Shown here piece by piece: positions 10,234 to 22,765 of a stretch of DNA of 64,000 nt. The position numbers were made by a program, and so were the translations under genes. The stretch's first letter is position 1, and each line of letters starts with the position of its first letter. A model generated the notes under the pieces. That model had not been told where the DNA came from and made no database searches. It worked only from the letters and a program-made list of their open reading frames with translations. The stretch is taken from assembly GCA_011947345.1 (NCBI GenBank), contig JAAVTG010000451.1:49786-113785 (forward strand), written 5' to 3'. This DNA comes from Phytophthora quininea (lineage: Eukaryota > Oomycota > Peronosporomycetes > Peronosporales > Peronosporaceae).

Positions 10234-13200
10234 ATGAGTGCTGGAGTTCAAGAGGTAGCAAGGCCTTCGTCCCAGCCAAGCGGTCTGCTCATCCTTCACG
10301 TGGAGCATGTCGCTCTCGCTGGTCGACTGCTCACGATCGAGATCTTCGAGGTGCCACACACTCCGGCATCCACACCTTCCTCGCCAGTGCGGCCACCCTC
10401 CCAATCCAGTTCAGTCAGCACGTCTCAAACCTCTGGGTTCCGGGTCGCAGCGAGAGACGACGTCGAGAATGAATTTTCGTTATTCGTGACGCTCCAGAAG
10501 GCCGAGTACTTGTATCGAGCAGCGTTCCCCGTCGACGCGGCTGCGAGCGACGTCGTCACTCTGGAAGCGATGGCGAACGGAATTCTCGCACATTTGAATA
10601 TTATCGGTAATCGACAGCGAGATGTCGGCAAGTTGACATGCAGAGAGCCTGAGCCTCGGTTCGAGAAGAAAGCGAGGGTGTCTCCAGCCAATCTGAGTCC
10701 GCAGAAGCGCAAGAATCCGCATATTACGGCCAACCACCAAGACCAACGAGCTGTTCGGGTACAGAAGACGTCGCTCCGAGCGATGGAAGCGGCGGCGAAG
10801 GCGATGCATCGATCGGAAGCGGACGCGGTGGAAGACTTTTCTAATGCAAAAGTTGACCGCAAAAGCAGCGAGGCGAGTCTTCTGCATCGTATGGCAGTGC
10901 CCGACTCGAACCCGATCTGGAAGACGGGGCTGGAGACCAACTACGAGGGAAATGAGCCTTTAGTCGAGGAGAACAAGTTGGCCGTCGGGATTCACGCGCA
11001 GTGGCAGGAATCGCTATCGTCTGTCAAGAGAGCGCTTCCAGAGCGGAAAACCAAGCACAAGGGACTCGAAGAACGCCGCCAAAAAGGCCGCCAACAACGC
11101 ATTATGGCCGCGCAAGCAGCTCAAGAAGCCTCCTTACTACATTTTAGTTCGATGGACGACATCGAGGAATCCGACCTAGAAGCTCCGTCAAGACGGTCGT
11201 CGATGGTTGATGCCAGTAGCATCGAGAGACGAGTTTCGCAACCGAGAGCTTCGTCTGCTCCTCGGTCGTCTGCGGTGGTTGGCAATGCCTACGCTTTGAA
11301 AACGCTTGAGGACTTGGAAGTATCCGAACCCGAGCAGTTCTTACGAAGACGCACGTTTGAAACCAACAGAAGCGTCTTGAAAGCAGGCGGATGGAAGGAT
11401 GACAGTTTTGCAACGATGATTGAAATCACGGACGAGAGACCACCGTTCGAAACTGCGCCAAGTCGCGTTGGCGTATTAACGACCGGAGCACGGCGAGTGA
11501 TGCTGGTGAACTCTCTACATCACATGAGCGAAGCAAATGCTGAAGTGAAACAAGAGCGAAAGTCGCTAGCACCACTTCAACAAGTCTCGCTTGGTGGATC
11601 AGCATCAGCTCCCGTCCTCCCAACTTCACAAAAAGTGGTTGATGAGAAGACAACGGATATTGGCAGTGAGGAAAGCTCGACTGATTTGGTCGAAGAACGA
11701 GTTGAAAACAGTCGAGCAAAATCTCTCATCATTGAACCTGTAACAAATCAATTAACTCCACGGGCATATGAGAGGACTTCAGCTATAGAGCTTCAGCTGA
11801 ATGGTGCTGCAGATATGGAGCAAAATACTGTGAGATCTCGCTCCAACTCTCTGGGCTCTGTACGCTTGGAGCCTTTACCGAGTTCTGTGGCGTTCTCAAC
11901 ATCACCAGCACCAGAGAACGCTGTCAGAGCTCAGTTAATTCCTCACGATGATCTATCGGTGGAAAAGGAAGAATCTATAGCACCTCCTGATCCGGAAATC
12001 GTTGTTTATTCTTCAGCGAAAGATGAAACTCAAAGTACAGGTATTCTTGAGGATTCTGCAAACCAGGAGCAAGCTGACGATGAACACGAGGAGCGTAGTG
12101 ATAACAAAAGTCCAGCCCCACTAACGTTTGCAACAGCACCAGCCGATGAACCAACATTTCCGCATGAATTAACAGCTTCCCAAGACGATTTGCCCTCGAC
12201 AGCTCGGAAACTAGTCTCTCCTCGTCAGGCTTGCTGGGCAGAGCAGCTTCCATCACAGTTACCGGAGCTACCTAAAACCATCTAGATGTGCTATCCCCAG
12301 AAAGTGAGGACTCAAAATGCAGCATGGCGGAGCAAAAGCCAAATTCCGACAGTATTTCTGCTACTGATGCAGTGCAAGACGAGGGGCCGAATTTGCCTCC
12401 AGTACAAGTGCAGTTAGGAAAACTGGCAGATGAACCGGCTCCGACAGAAACAATTGCCGCAGTTCAAGAGGGCCTACCGTTGACAGCTCGAAAACTAGTG
12501 ACTCCTCGCCAAACTTGCTGGGCAGAAAAGCTTCCATCGGAGCTGCCTGAAAACCGTCTAGTTGAGTTTCCGCCTGAAATTGAGAACGTGGTGGCGTCTG
12601 AAATGCAAGTCGAAGACACAGCTCAAGAAATCCTTCCAACAAAAAATGAGAGCTCGGTTGAAACAATTCAGAATCCCCTATCGCTTACAAACTGTCGCAG
12701 TGAAAGCGATGCGGTGCCGCATGGAGTTAAAGCGAGCTCGATTACGTCGAACATTGCTGATGAAGAGAGCCAAGAAAGCGAGGCACACAAATGAGCGTTA
12801 AGGCTATTGTCAGGGCCACTCCACTCGCATTAACCAGCTCCATGGACGAGCTTTCTTTGTCGATGGTAACCGAAGACGCAAATGTTATTGATGAGAAGCA
12901 AGAAGGAGCTCGTCGTGAGTCCGCAAGCATTTCAGAGATAGATGGCTACATCCCCAAGCAGGAAGTTCATGAACACCGGGACCATCGGGATACAACAGTG
13001 CCTCCATCCAATTTACAAATAAATTTGGAGTCGGTCAACACTGAAGACGCGAGGCAAAGCGGCAAGCTTTCAAGCAAAATTCATGATCCTGTTGACAAGA
13101 CACCATCCAGCAACGAAAAACGTGGTGAAAATGTCGAGTCTGAAGTTTTGCCACCGAGCGCAGCTGCATTAAAACCAATGAACCAGGCAGGTCATGTCGG

Positions 13201-16200
13201 TGAAAAGCCTTCGCGAGGAAAGAAGCATGAAAAGCAGACAACCAGTTCTCCCATTCCAGAACTCAAACGACGAAATACCTCCGACAACATGAATAAGGAA
13301 GCCTCTCGACGGGTGGGTTCGCTTGAAAAGACAAAGATCTCGCCCGCTACTGTGACTGTAGCAAAACCTGCAACAAAACTGCGCATCGAGAAGAGTTCGA
13401 ACCTATCCGAGCTGTCTTCTGACGAAGTGCCGAGAAGGAATTCAACTCGCTTATCTGGAACCTTGGACCTTAGTGGTGACAACGAGGTCGCTGCTGTATT
13501 GACTGCAGAAAAGGATACTACTCATCTGGACAAGTTTCAGATTGCCGCTGATGAGGAACCAACTGAGCAAGATGCTGCCGCTGGTATAGAAACTCCTGCT
13601 GATACTTCAAACAAATCTCACAGCAACAAGACCCAAGTCAGTCCCGATAAACGCGGTAGAAAGATCGATTCGAAAGGATTGCCGCCAAGAGCAAAGCCGA
13701 AGAACCAGGCAGGCCAAGTTCATGAAAAGGATTCTAGGGGTAAGAAGCTGCCCAAAGACAAAGAACGGCCCACCTCGAAAGAGCACGAGTGAATCATCCG
13801 AACATGTCGAGCCAGTGGTGGAGAGCAACAACTCGAACAAACTGGTGGAAGGAATTTTAGCAAGGGAGGAAAATAACAGCTTCGAACCGCAAGCTATTCC
13901 TTGTGATGTCCCGGCAATCAACGCAAGCCAGCCAGATGAGATTGAAAAGAACGCTACGGTGCCGGTGCAGCATTCGCCAGAAATACAAACGGAGCCAGGA
14001 AAATCGGCCACCTCGTCACGAAGAAAATCGCTACGTCCAGTCAAAAGAACGAGGTCAGCGCAGACGAAAGCACCTGCAAAAGCAGCAGCTACAAGAAAGA
14101 AGAGCAGTGCTGTTCAGCCGACAGCCAATTCTCCCATTCCAGAACTCAAGCGACGAAATACCTCTGACGATGTGAATAAGGAAGCCTTCCTCAAGCGACT
14201 CGACGGATGAGCTTGCTTGAGAAGGCGAAAATCCCGCCAAATTCTGCGATTGTACCAAAACCTGTAACAAAACTGCGAACTGAAAAGAGACCGAGTCAAT
14301 CCGAGTCGTCTCCTGACAAAGAACCAAAGAGAAATTCGTCTCACGTATCTGGAATACCCCACACTGAAACAACTTACCGCAAGAAGTGGGGGAAGTGGCT
14401 CGCAGGGAGGAATATCATCGATAAACTTAGTTGTTTGCAGCTTGAAGAGCTCGTCATACAGGATCCACGCAATGGCGATCACTTACTAAAGCTGGGGTTA
14501 CGCTACGCTCGATGGCCTGGCTCCAGTCTTGCTGGGGTTTTACTATTGGAACAAGCCGCTTTGCTACACAAAAACTCCACTGGAACGCACGAATACTGGT
14601 TCTGGTTGGGCTCAGCGCATTTGGAGATTTTCATGAGTCACCGCAAGTACTTGCCGATTGCGCGATTCCATCTCAACAAAAGTCTACGGGCATTTACCAG
14701 TGCGTTTGCGTATATCGAGAGCTTAGCGGATCCGATGCTGCTCCTTCGCTACGCGATCGGTTTGTTTTGGCACAAAGGCGACGGCAACTTGGAAAAGACT
14801 CGCGATATCTTCCATGAGCTCTTCTCGCGGTTTACGAACTTCTGCGAGAAGGACCGAGCCGATTTACTGTTTATGCAGTTCCAAGTGTTCCACCGCTTGA
14901 AGCTGTTCGTGGATGCTATCGAGTGTATGAACAAAGTCGTGGAGCTCCATGATCTGCCGCCCCAGGCAGAGAAAACAGCAAGTTCTGTCTTGCCTTCTGA
15001 AGGGATGCAACAGATCGAAGCTTATGATGCGACCGACTATCGGTTGATGTTAATGCAATGCCAGCAAGCTAGCGGCGACTACGTGGCGGCAGCTCAGACA
15101 TTGACGCTGATTCTCAAACGCAAAAGCTCACAGCAGAACATTGCGCTTAAAGATGACGAGTACTTTGACTTGTGGTGTGCTCTGGCGGAAAAATGCTTCC
15201 ACCACGAAGACTATGCGCTTGCGATGGATTACTACGCCGTAGCGCTCAACTTCGCCAAGCAGTCTCAAGTCATGGCTGTTATTCACTATAAACTTGGCTT
15301 GTGCTTCCAAGCTTTAGGCGAAGATAACAAATGTGTGACGGAGTACAAGCGAGCACGAACTGCAAACCGCCACGTGGTCCCGTTAGTTTCACTCACGGAA
15401 GTTAGCGTCCCCTACGACGATCGCTTTGCGCTGTTGCTGCAGAAACCCGTCGCTCAGCTTGTTGAAGAAGTTCGCGTGGATTTGTACGGCAGAGCGGTCA
15501 AGCAATTGCAGCGCATTTTCCGCCAGAATCGACGAGATTCGCCGAGTGCCGACGTTGACATTCGCTCAGACATTCCAGCAACGAAAATGCCAAGTCTAGC
15601 CAGCAAAAGAAAAAGTCTTGTAACGTTGCGAAAGCCGTCGGTGTTAGTGAAGATTGAGGATATCGCAGAAGGCGTAGAAGCCGCCATCGAAGCGGACTCA
15701 CAACAAAAAGACGATGTCGCTGAAGACAACAGATGCGAAGATAACTCACCAGAAGTTATTCAACGTCGTCACGAGTCCTTCTTGGCAAGAAAGCAGATCG
15801 CCATTGAGGAGATGACCGAATTGCTCTCGAACCCTCAGTATCGTGGCGAAGCTTCACCTTCCTCAGGGATGAAAATTGGTTCTCACATGCGATCTGAGAT
15901 TCTCTCGCCAGAGAAGGACCGCTTGGATGTGCGCAGGAAGCAGTCGATGGAGGCTTTTTGCCAGCTCGGCTATGTATCGTCGACCATGCCGTGGATTCAA
16001 TTCTGGGGACAACTGCTTGCACTCGCATCGGAGCTCTTTGAATCGCGACAGAGTTTGAACGGGAGCATTGCACGAATTCGAGGCCGGCTGCCTTTGGTGA
16101 CCGATGAAGTCGCCTTCTGTGCGCTGGCTGAAAGTATCGGAAATGTCCACCAAGCGGCGGAAAAACTGCATGATTCGCTGTACGAGCGGGAGCTCACATA

Positions 16201-16587
16201 CGTGTGTGCTGTCATCGACGTCTCCAAGCAATTGGCCTCCTACTTCCCGTCGAAATCGACAGAAGTTCCACCGATTCACGTCTCCTCCCGGCTATATCGT
16301 CCCCAAATGCCGGTAGTATGTCGCCAAACAAAGTCTTGCTATCTCCAGCTCGGTCTTCATCCAAAGATCAAAGCACAACCAAACATCTTCGAGTGAATCA
16401 AATCCTCAACATGCACTTCCAAGATCATGTGCAACAGCAAGCAGCCATTGCAATCGCTGAAGCAAACGCAAGCCCAACTCCACACAAAAGAAACGAAAAG
16501 TTGATGGTGCTGCAGAGCTTTCGGCAAACGAACGGAGTGCTGTTGAGTTCGCAATTGCCATTCGGGAGTGAGAAAGCGATTAGTTGA
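10234..16587 (+). CDS. Very large low-complexity and TPR-repeat protein (frame broken at several points)
   Basis: Reads as one gene of about 2,100 residues split by single-base frame changes near 12,275, 12,792, 13,755, 14,190 and 16,290. At several of these the coding sense continues in the next frame and the break sits on a short homopolymer (an A run near 12,275 and the AAA before TGA at 12,792). The N-terminal 150 residues form a compact domain of unknown type; the middle (about residues 150-1,330) is Ser/Glu/Lys-rich and disordered; the C-terminal third has helical TPR-like units at about 15,045-15,360 (for example EYFDLWCALAEKCFHHEDY). Two internal duplications are visible: a TARKLV-PRQ-CWAE block at 12,200-12,270 and 12,480-12,555, and an SPIPELKRRNTSD block near 13,250 and 14,130. 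Function unknown; it may be a scaffold. A stop at 16,396 is the alternative end. Confidence 0.65.
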
Positions 16588-16641
16588 GCACGTCTATTTA
16601 TTTAAAAGAAAAGTACTTTGCAAATGGGGAGAGATCAGGAC

Positions 16642-19537
16642 TTATTTCAGCTTCGTAGCGACCTTGTGGATCCAATCCACAAGCAGCGGGAACAGTGCGG
16701 AGACACTATCGTTAATCAGACCCAAGAAAAACTGCTCTGCCTGCTCGTCAGTCAGATCCAAACGGAATTTCTCCTCGACCTTCAGCAGAGTCGTCGCAGG
16801 GTTCGCAGACAGCTCCTCAATACCAGAATCAGCCATCAGACTGAGCAAATTCAAGATCAGATCGGCGCTTTTACGCAGCCAGTTGTAGGCTTGGCAACAA
16901 TACGTCGTAAACTTCTGGTAGTGCTCGCTCGTAGGCCCTCCCATGCCTTCCACCATCTCCTTTGTGAGCTTAAAAGGAGGCGGATAAGGCTTCGGGTCTG
17001 CTCCGAATACAAAGCCAAAGTCAATGTGGAACAAGTGGCCTTCTGCCTTCATCATCAGATTGTCCAAGTGACGATCGCCAATGCCGAGGAGATACGTCAG
17101 CACGCAGTAGCCAGCTACGGATTTCACATACGTACTAAGAGCTTCTGGGGCGATGCCAAACTCCGCACTGGGGTCCGGATTATGTTTCCTCAGAAAGCCC
17201 ACAATCTGAGGCGACTCGAAATGTGAAACTACGTATGATACCGGGTACGAGTCTTGCACAAATTCCATCAAGCCGTCGTTTGCTCCTGTTGCCAAGATCC
17301 GATACGGCGTTAGCTTGAGATCCAAATTCACCTTTTTCAGTAGTCGGTCCATCAAGATGAACATCTGCATGATCAACTGATCTTGACGCAGATCGTCTCC
17401 GTTCTTGACCATGAACTTGTACATGGGCCCTTCCTTTTCGCGTGCATGCAGGTAGCTGATCATCCGCGTCGGCAATGACTCGCGTATCATCGAGTCACTG
17501 CCACCAAACATCGACTGGTTTAAGTTCGGCGCGTGGTGGTTCTCACCGTCAGTGGTAATGGCGTGGTGTCCGTGTTGTTCAGTTGGCGGAATGACTGTCT
17601 GGAATTGGATTACGGCCGGATACATTGCACTTTTGAACATTTTAGCAGAGGAGGCGACCACTCCGCTCAGATGGACCATCGGATCCAGCGGCAAGGAGAT
17701 GATGGTCCCCTTGGGCCACGGGAACTGCTTCAGATAGTGGCGGAGCTTCTCCTCCTTTTGGTCTTTCCTTCCCTTCTCCTCTCGTGCCTTGTTGTGGATG
17801 GACAAGATGTGGCCCATGAAGTCACGTTGGGCCATCAGCATGTCGTAGATGGGCTTTTTCTCTTCGTCCCGCTTCATTTCCGTCAGCATCTGGTTCAAAA
17901 CAGTATGGAAGATCTCGGAGTCGCTCGTTTGCTCGCCAGCTTCAACTTTCAGATACCAGTAGAAGTAGTTGGCCATTTGGAAGTTGATGCTCGACCGAGC
18001 AATGAGGAACCGAGCCAACGGGCCTAGATTTTCGCTTGCCACCGATCCATCCGTGCTGCCAGCCTCGTCCCCACTTAATGGGCCACGAGAAGACGTCATT
18101 GGGGCGCCAGGCTTTTCGTACCTTAAAGCCTGCACCAACTGCAGCAAGAAGTCTAGCAAATCCTCGTTTTTAGCGGTGGCGAGTGTTGACACGGCGAAGT
18201 GGCGCACAATTTCGTGCTTGAATTCCTTCTCACGACCGAGCAGTTTAAGCGCATCGGCAATGTCGATTTCGCACCACTGGGACAAGAGATCGGTGGCCTG
18301 TTTCACCTCCAACTCGTCTTTCCAGTCGACGGATAGTAGGAATTTCACCACCGCCTTCTTGTTGTCCGTCAGCGTGTAGCGAAACTTCCACAATAAATCC
18401 TTGTCCTCGTTCTTTAAGTTGTCAGTTGGGGTCGCCAACAGCAGCTCTATGCGAGCCTTTTCGTCTCGACTGGGCTTGAGGTTCGGATCGATGGAGCCGC
18501 GTAGAATGTCTCGTGCCAGTCGACGGTATTTGCGTTCCGCCGGGTTGTCTTCGTTAAGGTCTGGGTCCCACACGGTGACTAAACTCGGCAGTTCTCTAGA
18601 CCCAGTAGCAGCGTTTGTGGCTAGATCGTAAGACCCACTTAACGTGTGCGAGTCCATGTACGACTGGGAAGTTGACGTTGCAGTGGCACCGTCGTATGAG
18701 TTGAGTCGTCGCGGCCCCATGTCGGCAGTGTACGACGAGGTCAGATTCCTCTGCGAGTACGGTTCCTCTTCATACACCACGACGTCTCCAAAGTAGGGCA
18801 TCTCCAGCCACAACAGAGCGTCCTCCCGGTAGGAGCAGAAAGGTCCCAATACGTCCTTGCGGGTTGGAGGTTCGCTGCCTCGTCGGATGCGAGCAATGCG
18901 GCGGTCGGTCACACTGTCCATCCACTCGTTGCGAGGGATCTCCTTGCGCTCGTACTTCTCTCTGAGCTTGTCCAGTCGGAAGCACTCTTGTCGAACCCAC
19001 TCGTCGTCGATTTCCGACGGTGTGGCGGTATTTGGCGACGAGTCGGCCTCTCTTCCTTCCCAGATCCGAAGACACTGCACGCCGTCGCGCAGCACGCCCT
19101 GCTTGAGAAGAAGGAGATGGTGGAGCCACCGATTGGCACCCAGCCCACCCCCAAATGGTGATGGCCAGCAGCGAGTTGCGCGACAAGTCCCGGTAGCGCA
19201 CCGGGAAGGAGATCCACTCGTTCCAGTAGATGGTCGAGTTGCTGCACTTGGTGGGGCTCTTGGAGCTCACAACCATCGGGTGCAGCGGCAGGCCGTCCGA
19301 GAAGACTTGCGCCGTCAAGAATATCTCGCTCACGGGCGAGTTGCGCACCTCGGAGGACGTGCCGGCCAGCTGCTCCAGCCCCGCGAAAGGCCCCGACGCG
19401 ACGGCTCGTTGCGGCGCGTCGCCGCTCACGGAGCAGCCCAGCGCCGGGGCCAGCTCCACCAGCGAGATCTTGACGGAGATGCCCGTGCTCACGCCGCTGC
19501 TTAGGTAGTAGCGATACTCCTTCAGACGACTCGCCAT
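16642..19537 (-). CDS. VPS34: Class III phosphatidylinositol 3-kinase VPS34 (frameshifted near the 5' end)
   Basis: Phosphorylates phosphatidylinositol to PI3P on endosomes and autophagosomes. Start ATG at 19,537 (MASRLKEYRYYLSSG). Domains in order: N-terminal C2 (IYWNEWISFPVRYRDLS, then GGSTISFF), helical accessory PIK domain (about 18,560-18,100, with DLLWKFRYTLTDNKKAVVKFL), and a lipid kinase domain from about 17,700 to 16,642. The catalytic loop GIGDRHLDNLMM and metal-binding HIDFGFVFG are intact, and the C-terminus WIHKVATKLK matches the short helix of class III enzymes. Two closely spaced frame changes occur at the GGGGG run near 19,155 and at the TTCTTCTC stretch near 19,110; the rest is open for 817 codons. 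About 960 residues in total and no introns seen. Confidence 0.9.
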
Positions 19538-20039
19538 GGCGCTCGACGGAGGTGGTCGGCGGTGTCAATGATGAAGAAGGCGAAACAATCTGGCGGCGCG
19601 GATTTTTGTGTAGACGTACACAGTTTGTATGTATCTATTTGACAGGTAACGTATATCTATTTTTTGCAATGCGACGATGTCAAGTGCAGCCATTTCAGCC
19701 AACAGCAACAAACATCCTGCCCGTCGTTGAAAAAATCCGCTCGAGCGTGAATTGCTGGGCGCGTGTTCCTCGCGGAGCGGAGTGAGTCAAGCGCCTGGCA
19801 CATATCCAACACAAGGCGTGACGCCGCCAGAAGCGCAGTGGGCAATTACGCTTGTTTTGGTCAAGTACATTGATAAAAACAAGCGAGGTTCCTTCCAGCA
19901 GGCAGAACGATCCGGACGTACAGATCCGACTAGCAGAGACCTGTTCTTCGCAGGGCGGAACGTGGACCGCGTTACGTGGTGCAGTCTCAGCGAGCACACG
20001 AAGGTCGGGTTTCCGTCACCAGCTGCGGGGTTTCGACCT

Positions 20040-20722
20040 TCAAAACGGGCGGCTCGGGCGGCGCTCGATGGTCTGGCAAAATTCCACTGCTTGGTTCCTT
20101 TCCTTCGTGGCAACGGCAGCGAGGCCCTCGCGCGTCCATGCGGCTCTTTTCTGACGGACGCGGGGCTGGGTGGGATCCGCAGCAACATCGGCCGCCTCGC
20201 CGATCGACACAATGGCCGTCAAGGGCGTCGATGCCTTCGCGCGCGCGGTGCAGTGTCTTCATGGCCGTCTTGCACTGCTCGTGGCATTTCAACACACTGC
20301 GGATAAGGTCGCAATGTCGTTTGGGTCGCTTACAAACTCCAAGTCAAAGTGATGGGCCGCCGGTTTTACGATGGAACAGTCGATGTCCCACAACGAAGAC
20401 GTCGCCCCTCCCCGAGACGCAGGCCAAACTGGGTGTCAGCAATGCAAATTTTCACACAGATGACCTCCCTTCAAACGCCTTTGCGCTTCCGTTCCCAGCG
20501 GCTAAGACGCGTGAGTCTCTCCGTCTGGTGAGGCTTATCAATCTCGTTATAAGTCCTCCGTCCTCGTTGGTGTGGCACGGTACAAAATCGGCCCAGTCTC
20601 TGGCACCCGTTACGATGCCACAATAGCTGACGAGGGGGCGAGCGCAGCCTTTCTTCGGCATTAGACAGTTCGGACCAGCCAGTTTGGCCCCCAGCCTTCC
20701 CCCTGCCGCCTTACTCGACATT
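20040..20722 (-). pseudogene. Unresolved coding-like stretch, minus strand
   Basis: Several minus-strand frames look like protein but do not join: one begins with an ATG at about 20,720 (MSSKAAGGRLGAKL), another around 20,300-20,220 (VLKCHEQCKTAMKTLHRARE), continuing after a frame change as TAIVSIGEAADVAADP down to 20,040. The pattern of short frames passing the sense on, as in the neighbouring genes, suggests a real gene of about 200 residues broken by indels or by unrecognised introns. No domain was recognised. The region 19,538-20,040 downstream has no supported feature. Confidence 0.3.
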
Positions 20723-20901
20723 TTGGCGCCCCCGACTGCGCGTGGACAGCGAACGAAGGAGTCCCAGCGCTGCCTCCGACCTCGGACGCCGCGCCTCAGA
20801 CCGCTAGGGACACAGGGCCGCAAGGGGAGTCGTCATACTCGCCCTCCTCCCTCCTCTCTCCCTCTCTCTCTCTTTAACCGACCAGACAAAACATCGAGAC
20901 C

Positions 20902-22301
20902 ATGTCACGCAAGGGCCTCAAGGGCAGCAGCACCATCGGCGGCAACGACGTGCTGACCATCGACCAGCTACGCCACCAGGACGACTGGGTGCTGGACACG
21001 GAGCGATACAGATGCCACGTGTGCACGCGGAACTTCACGCGCTTCCGGCGAAAGCATCACTGCCGCAAGGTACATATACATATTATCATCTTTATTATTA
21101 TTATAACTGACAGAATATGTGTCTCCTGGTAGTGTGGTGAGGTCGTGTGCGGCAACTGCACGCTCAAGAAGGAGGCGGAGCTGCCGGTGATCGGCCGCTC
21201 GCTCGTGCGCGTCTGTATGTCGTGCATCTTGTCCCATGCCAACGGCCAGGCCAACCCGCAGGCTCCGCCGGCGCCCACGACCACGTCGGGCACGGCGTCC
21301 CCCGCCCCTCGTGAGCCGGAGCACAACTGGGAGGCGCAGAACTTCCACTCGCCCACAGGCAACTCGGAAGGAGACTTGTCCCACTTCACGCGCGACTTCC
21401 AGCAGCCCGAGTTTGACTACCCGCTGGACTTCAGTTGGGACCACCCGTGGCCCAAGCCGCCCGTTGTGCCTGGCGAGACGGAGCGCCTCGAGATCCTCCG
21501 AAGCTTCGACATCATGGACACTCCGAGCGAGGACGTGTTCGACATCATCTGCGACCTGGCCAGCAACGCGCTCAAAGCCCCATCGCGGCCGTGAGTCTGC
21601 TGGACGAGGACCGCGAGTGGTTTAAAGCCAGTGTGGGTCTGGCGCAGAACGAAGTGCCGCGCTCCGTGAGCTTCTGCGCGCACGCCATCATGAGCAAGGA
21701 GCCCATGGTGGTCATGGACACGCTGCTGGACAAGCGGTTCGCCAAGAACCCGCTGGTCACGGGTGCTGCCAAGATCCGGTTCTACGCCGGCGCCCCCATC
21801 TGCACCCCGTCGGGCCACTTGCTCGGCACGGTGTTTGTGTTCGACACGCAGCCGCGCAACACGTGCGATATCGCCACGCTGGAGAAACTGTCCAATGTGG
21901 CCATGAAGAACCTCGAGGACCGAAAGAACGCGGTGGCCGCGCCGCTGGAGAACGGAGAGGCCGTAGAAGTCGTCGAGGAGCAGACGGACGCACCCAAGCG
22001 CCCCGCGGAGCCGCTGCGGGGATCGGGCATTGGCATTGCCAATCAGGTCGTGGCTCAGCCCGTCGCAGGCGCGTCCCAGGATCTGGTCGCGGCCAACGCC
22101 GGCGACGGCCAGGTGACGGCAGGTCCGAAGATGGAGACGATGCTGATGGACCTGCTGTGCCGCACGACGGAGACGCAGCAGCAGTTAGCAACACAGCAGG
22201 GAGCCATGTTCCACACACTAGGTCAGCACACCGCCGACATTGACAAGTTGGCGAATGCGATGGCGCGGATGGAGGCAAAATTAGACGCGATGGCCGAGTA
22301 A
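20902..22301 (+). CDS. FYVE zinc finger-GAF domain protein
   Basis: N-terminal FYVE finger: DDWVLDTERYRCHVC (WxxD motif and first Cys pair), the PI3P-binding FRRKHHCRKCG across the splice junction, VVCGNC and RVCMSC. A GAF domain follows (about 21,480-21,920: AAVSLLDEDREWFKASVG, then a FYAGAPI-like turn), then an acidic/Gln-rich tail with a coiled coil (HTADIDKLANAMARMEAKLDA). Exon 1 is 20,902-21,069, intron 21,070-21,132 (63 bp), exon 2 21,133-22,301. One base is missing near 21,578 (CTCAAAGCCCC), where the frame changes and the GAF sense continues. FYVE binds PI3P on endosomes; GAF domains sense small molecules or dimerise. FYVE-GAF fusions are a recurring oomycete architecture. Confidence 0.85.
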
Positions 22302-22765
22302 GGCGGAGATGGTAATGCGCGCCGTGGATAGCAGCAAGTGGAGCCGCGCGCAAGAGCAAGATGAAGAGGAGGCGGCCACGGCCTTCGGTATGTGAGGTGA
22401 CGAAAACGGAAAACAAAAAAGCAGCAGATTCAACCATTCGCTCGCTCTCTTTAGTAGTAATCGGATCTCGTATTTGTAAGTTGAGCTGGTCTCGATCGAG
22501 CTGGAGTTGAGTCGTGCTCATTGCGACAAAAGAGTGCCGTGGGCACAGAAACTCCTGGCACTGAAGACAGCAACAATACTCTATAGAGCGGGAAGTGTAT
22601 CAGATAAATGGCACATGAGCAAACAACATGCAATGAAGGTTGGTTGTTTTCGGCGCTTATGCGCTAAGATGCTTAACATTTAAAACAAATGCAGTGTTGC
22701 TCCATGACGAAGCACCCAGGATTCATTTAGGACATTGGCCACCGACGACCTCGTTATCGTAGCAA
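22302..22765. other. Intergenic region after the FYVE-GAF gene
   Basis: About 460 bp with no supported gene; presumably the 3' UTR of the FYVE-GAF gene and spacer up to the Helitron terminus. Confidence 0.4.

Noticed and set aside
14207..16396. Separate TPR gene starting at ATG 14,207
   Set aside because: Sequence upstream in another frame continues the same duplicated block, so the ATG is internal to the larger gene.
10234..16587. Five separate consecutive genes
   Set aside because: Breaks are single-base changes, several at homopolymers, and sense resumes at once in the next frame.
19752..20306. 184-codon plus-strand frame between VPS34 and FYVE-GAF
   Set aside because: Low-information composition and overlap with more protein-like minus-strand segments; no domain seen.
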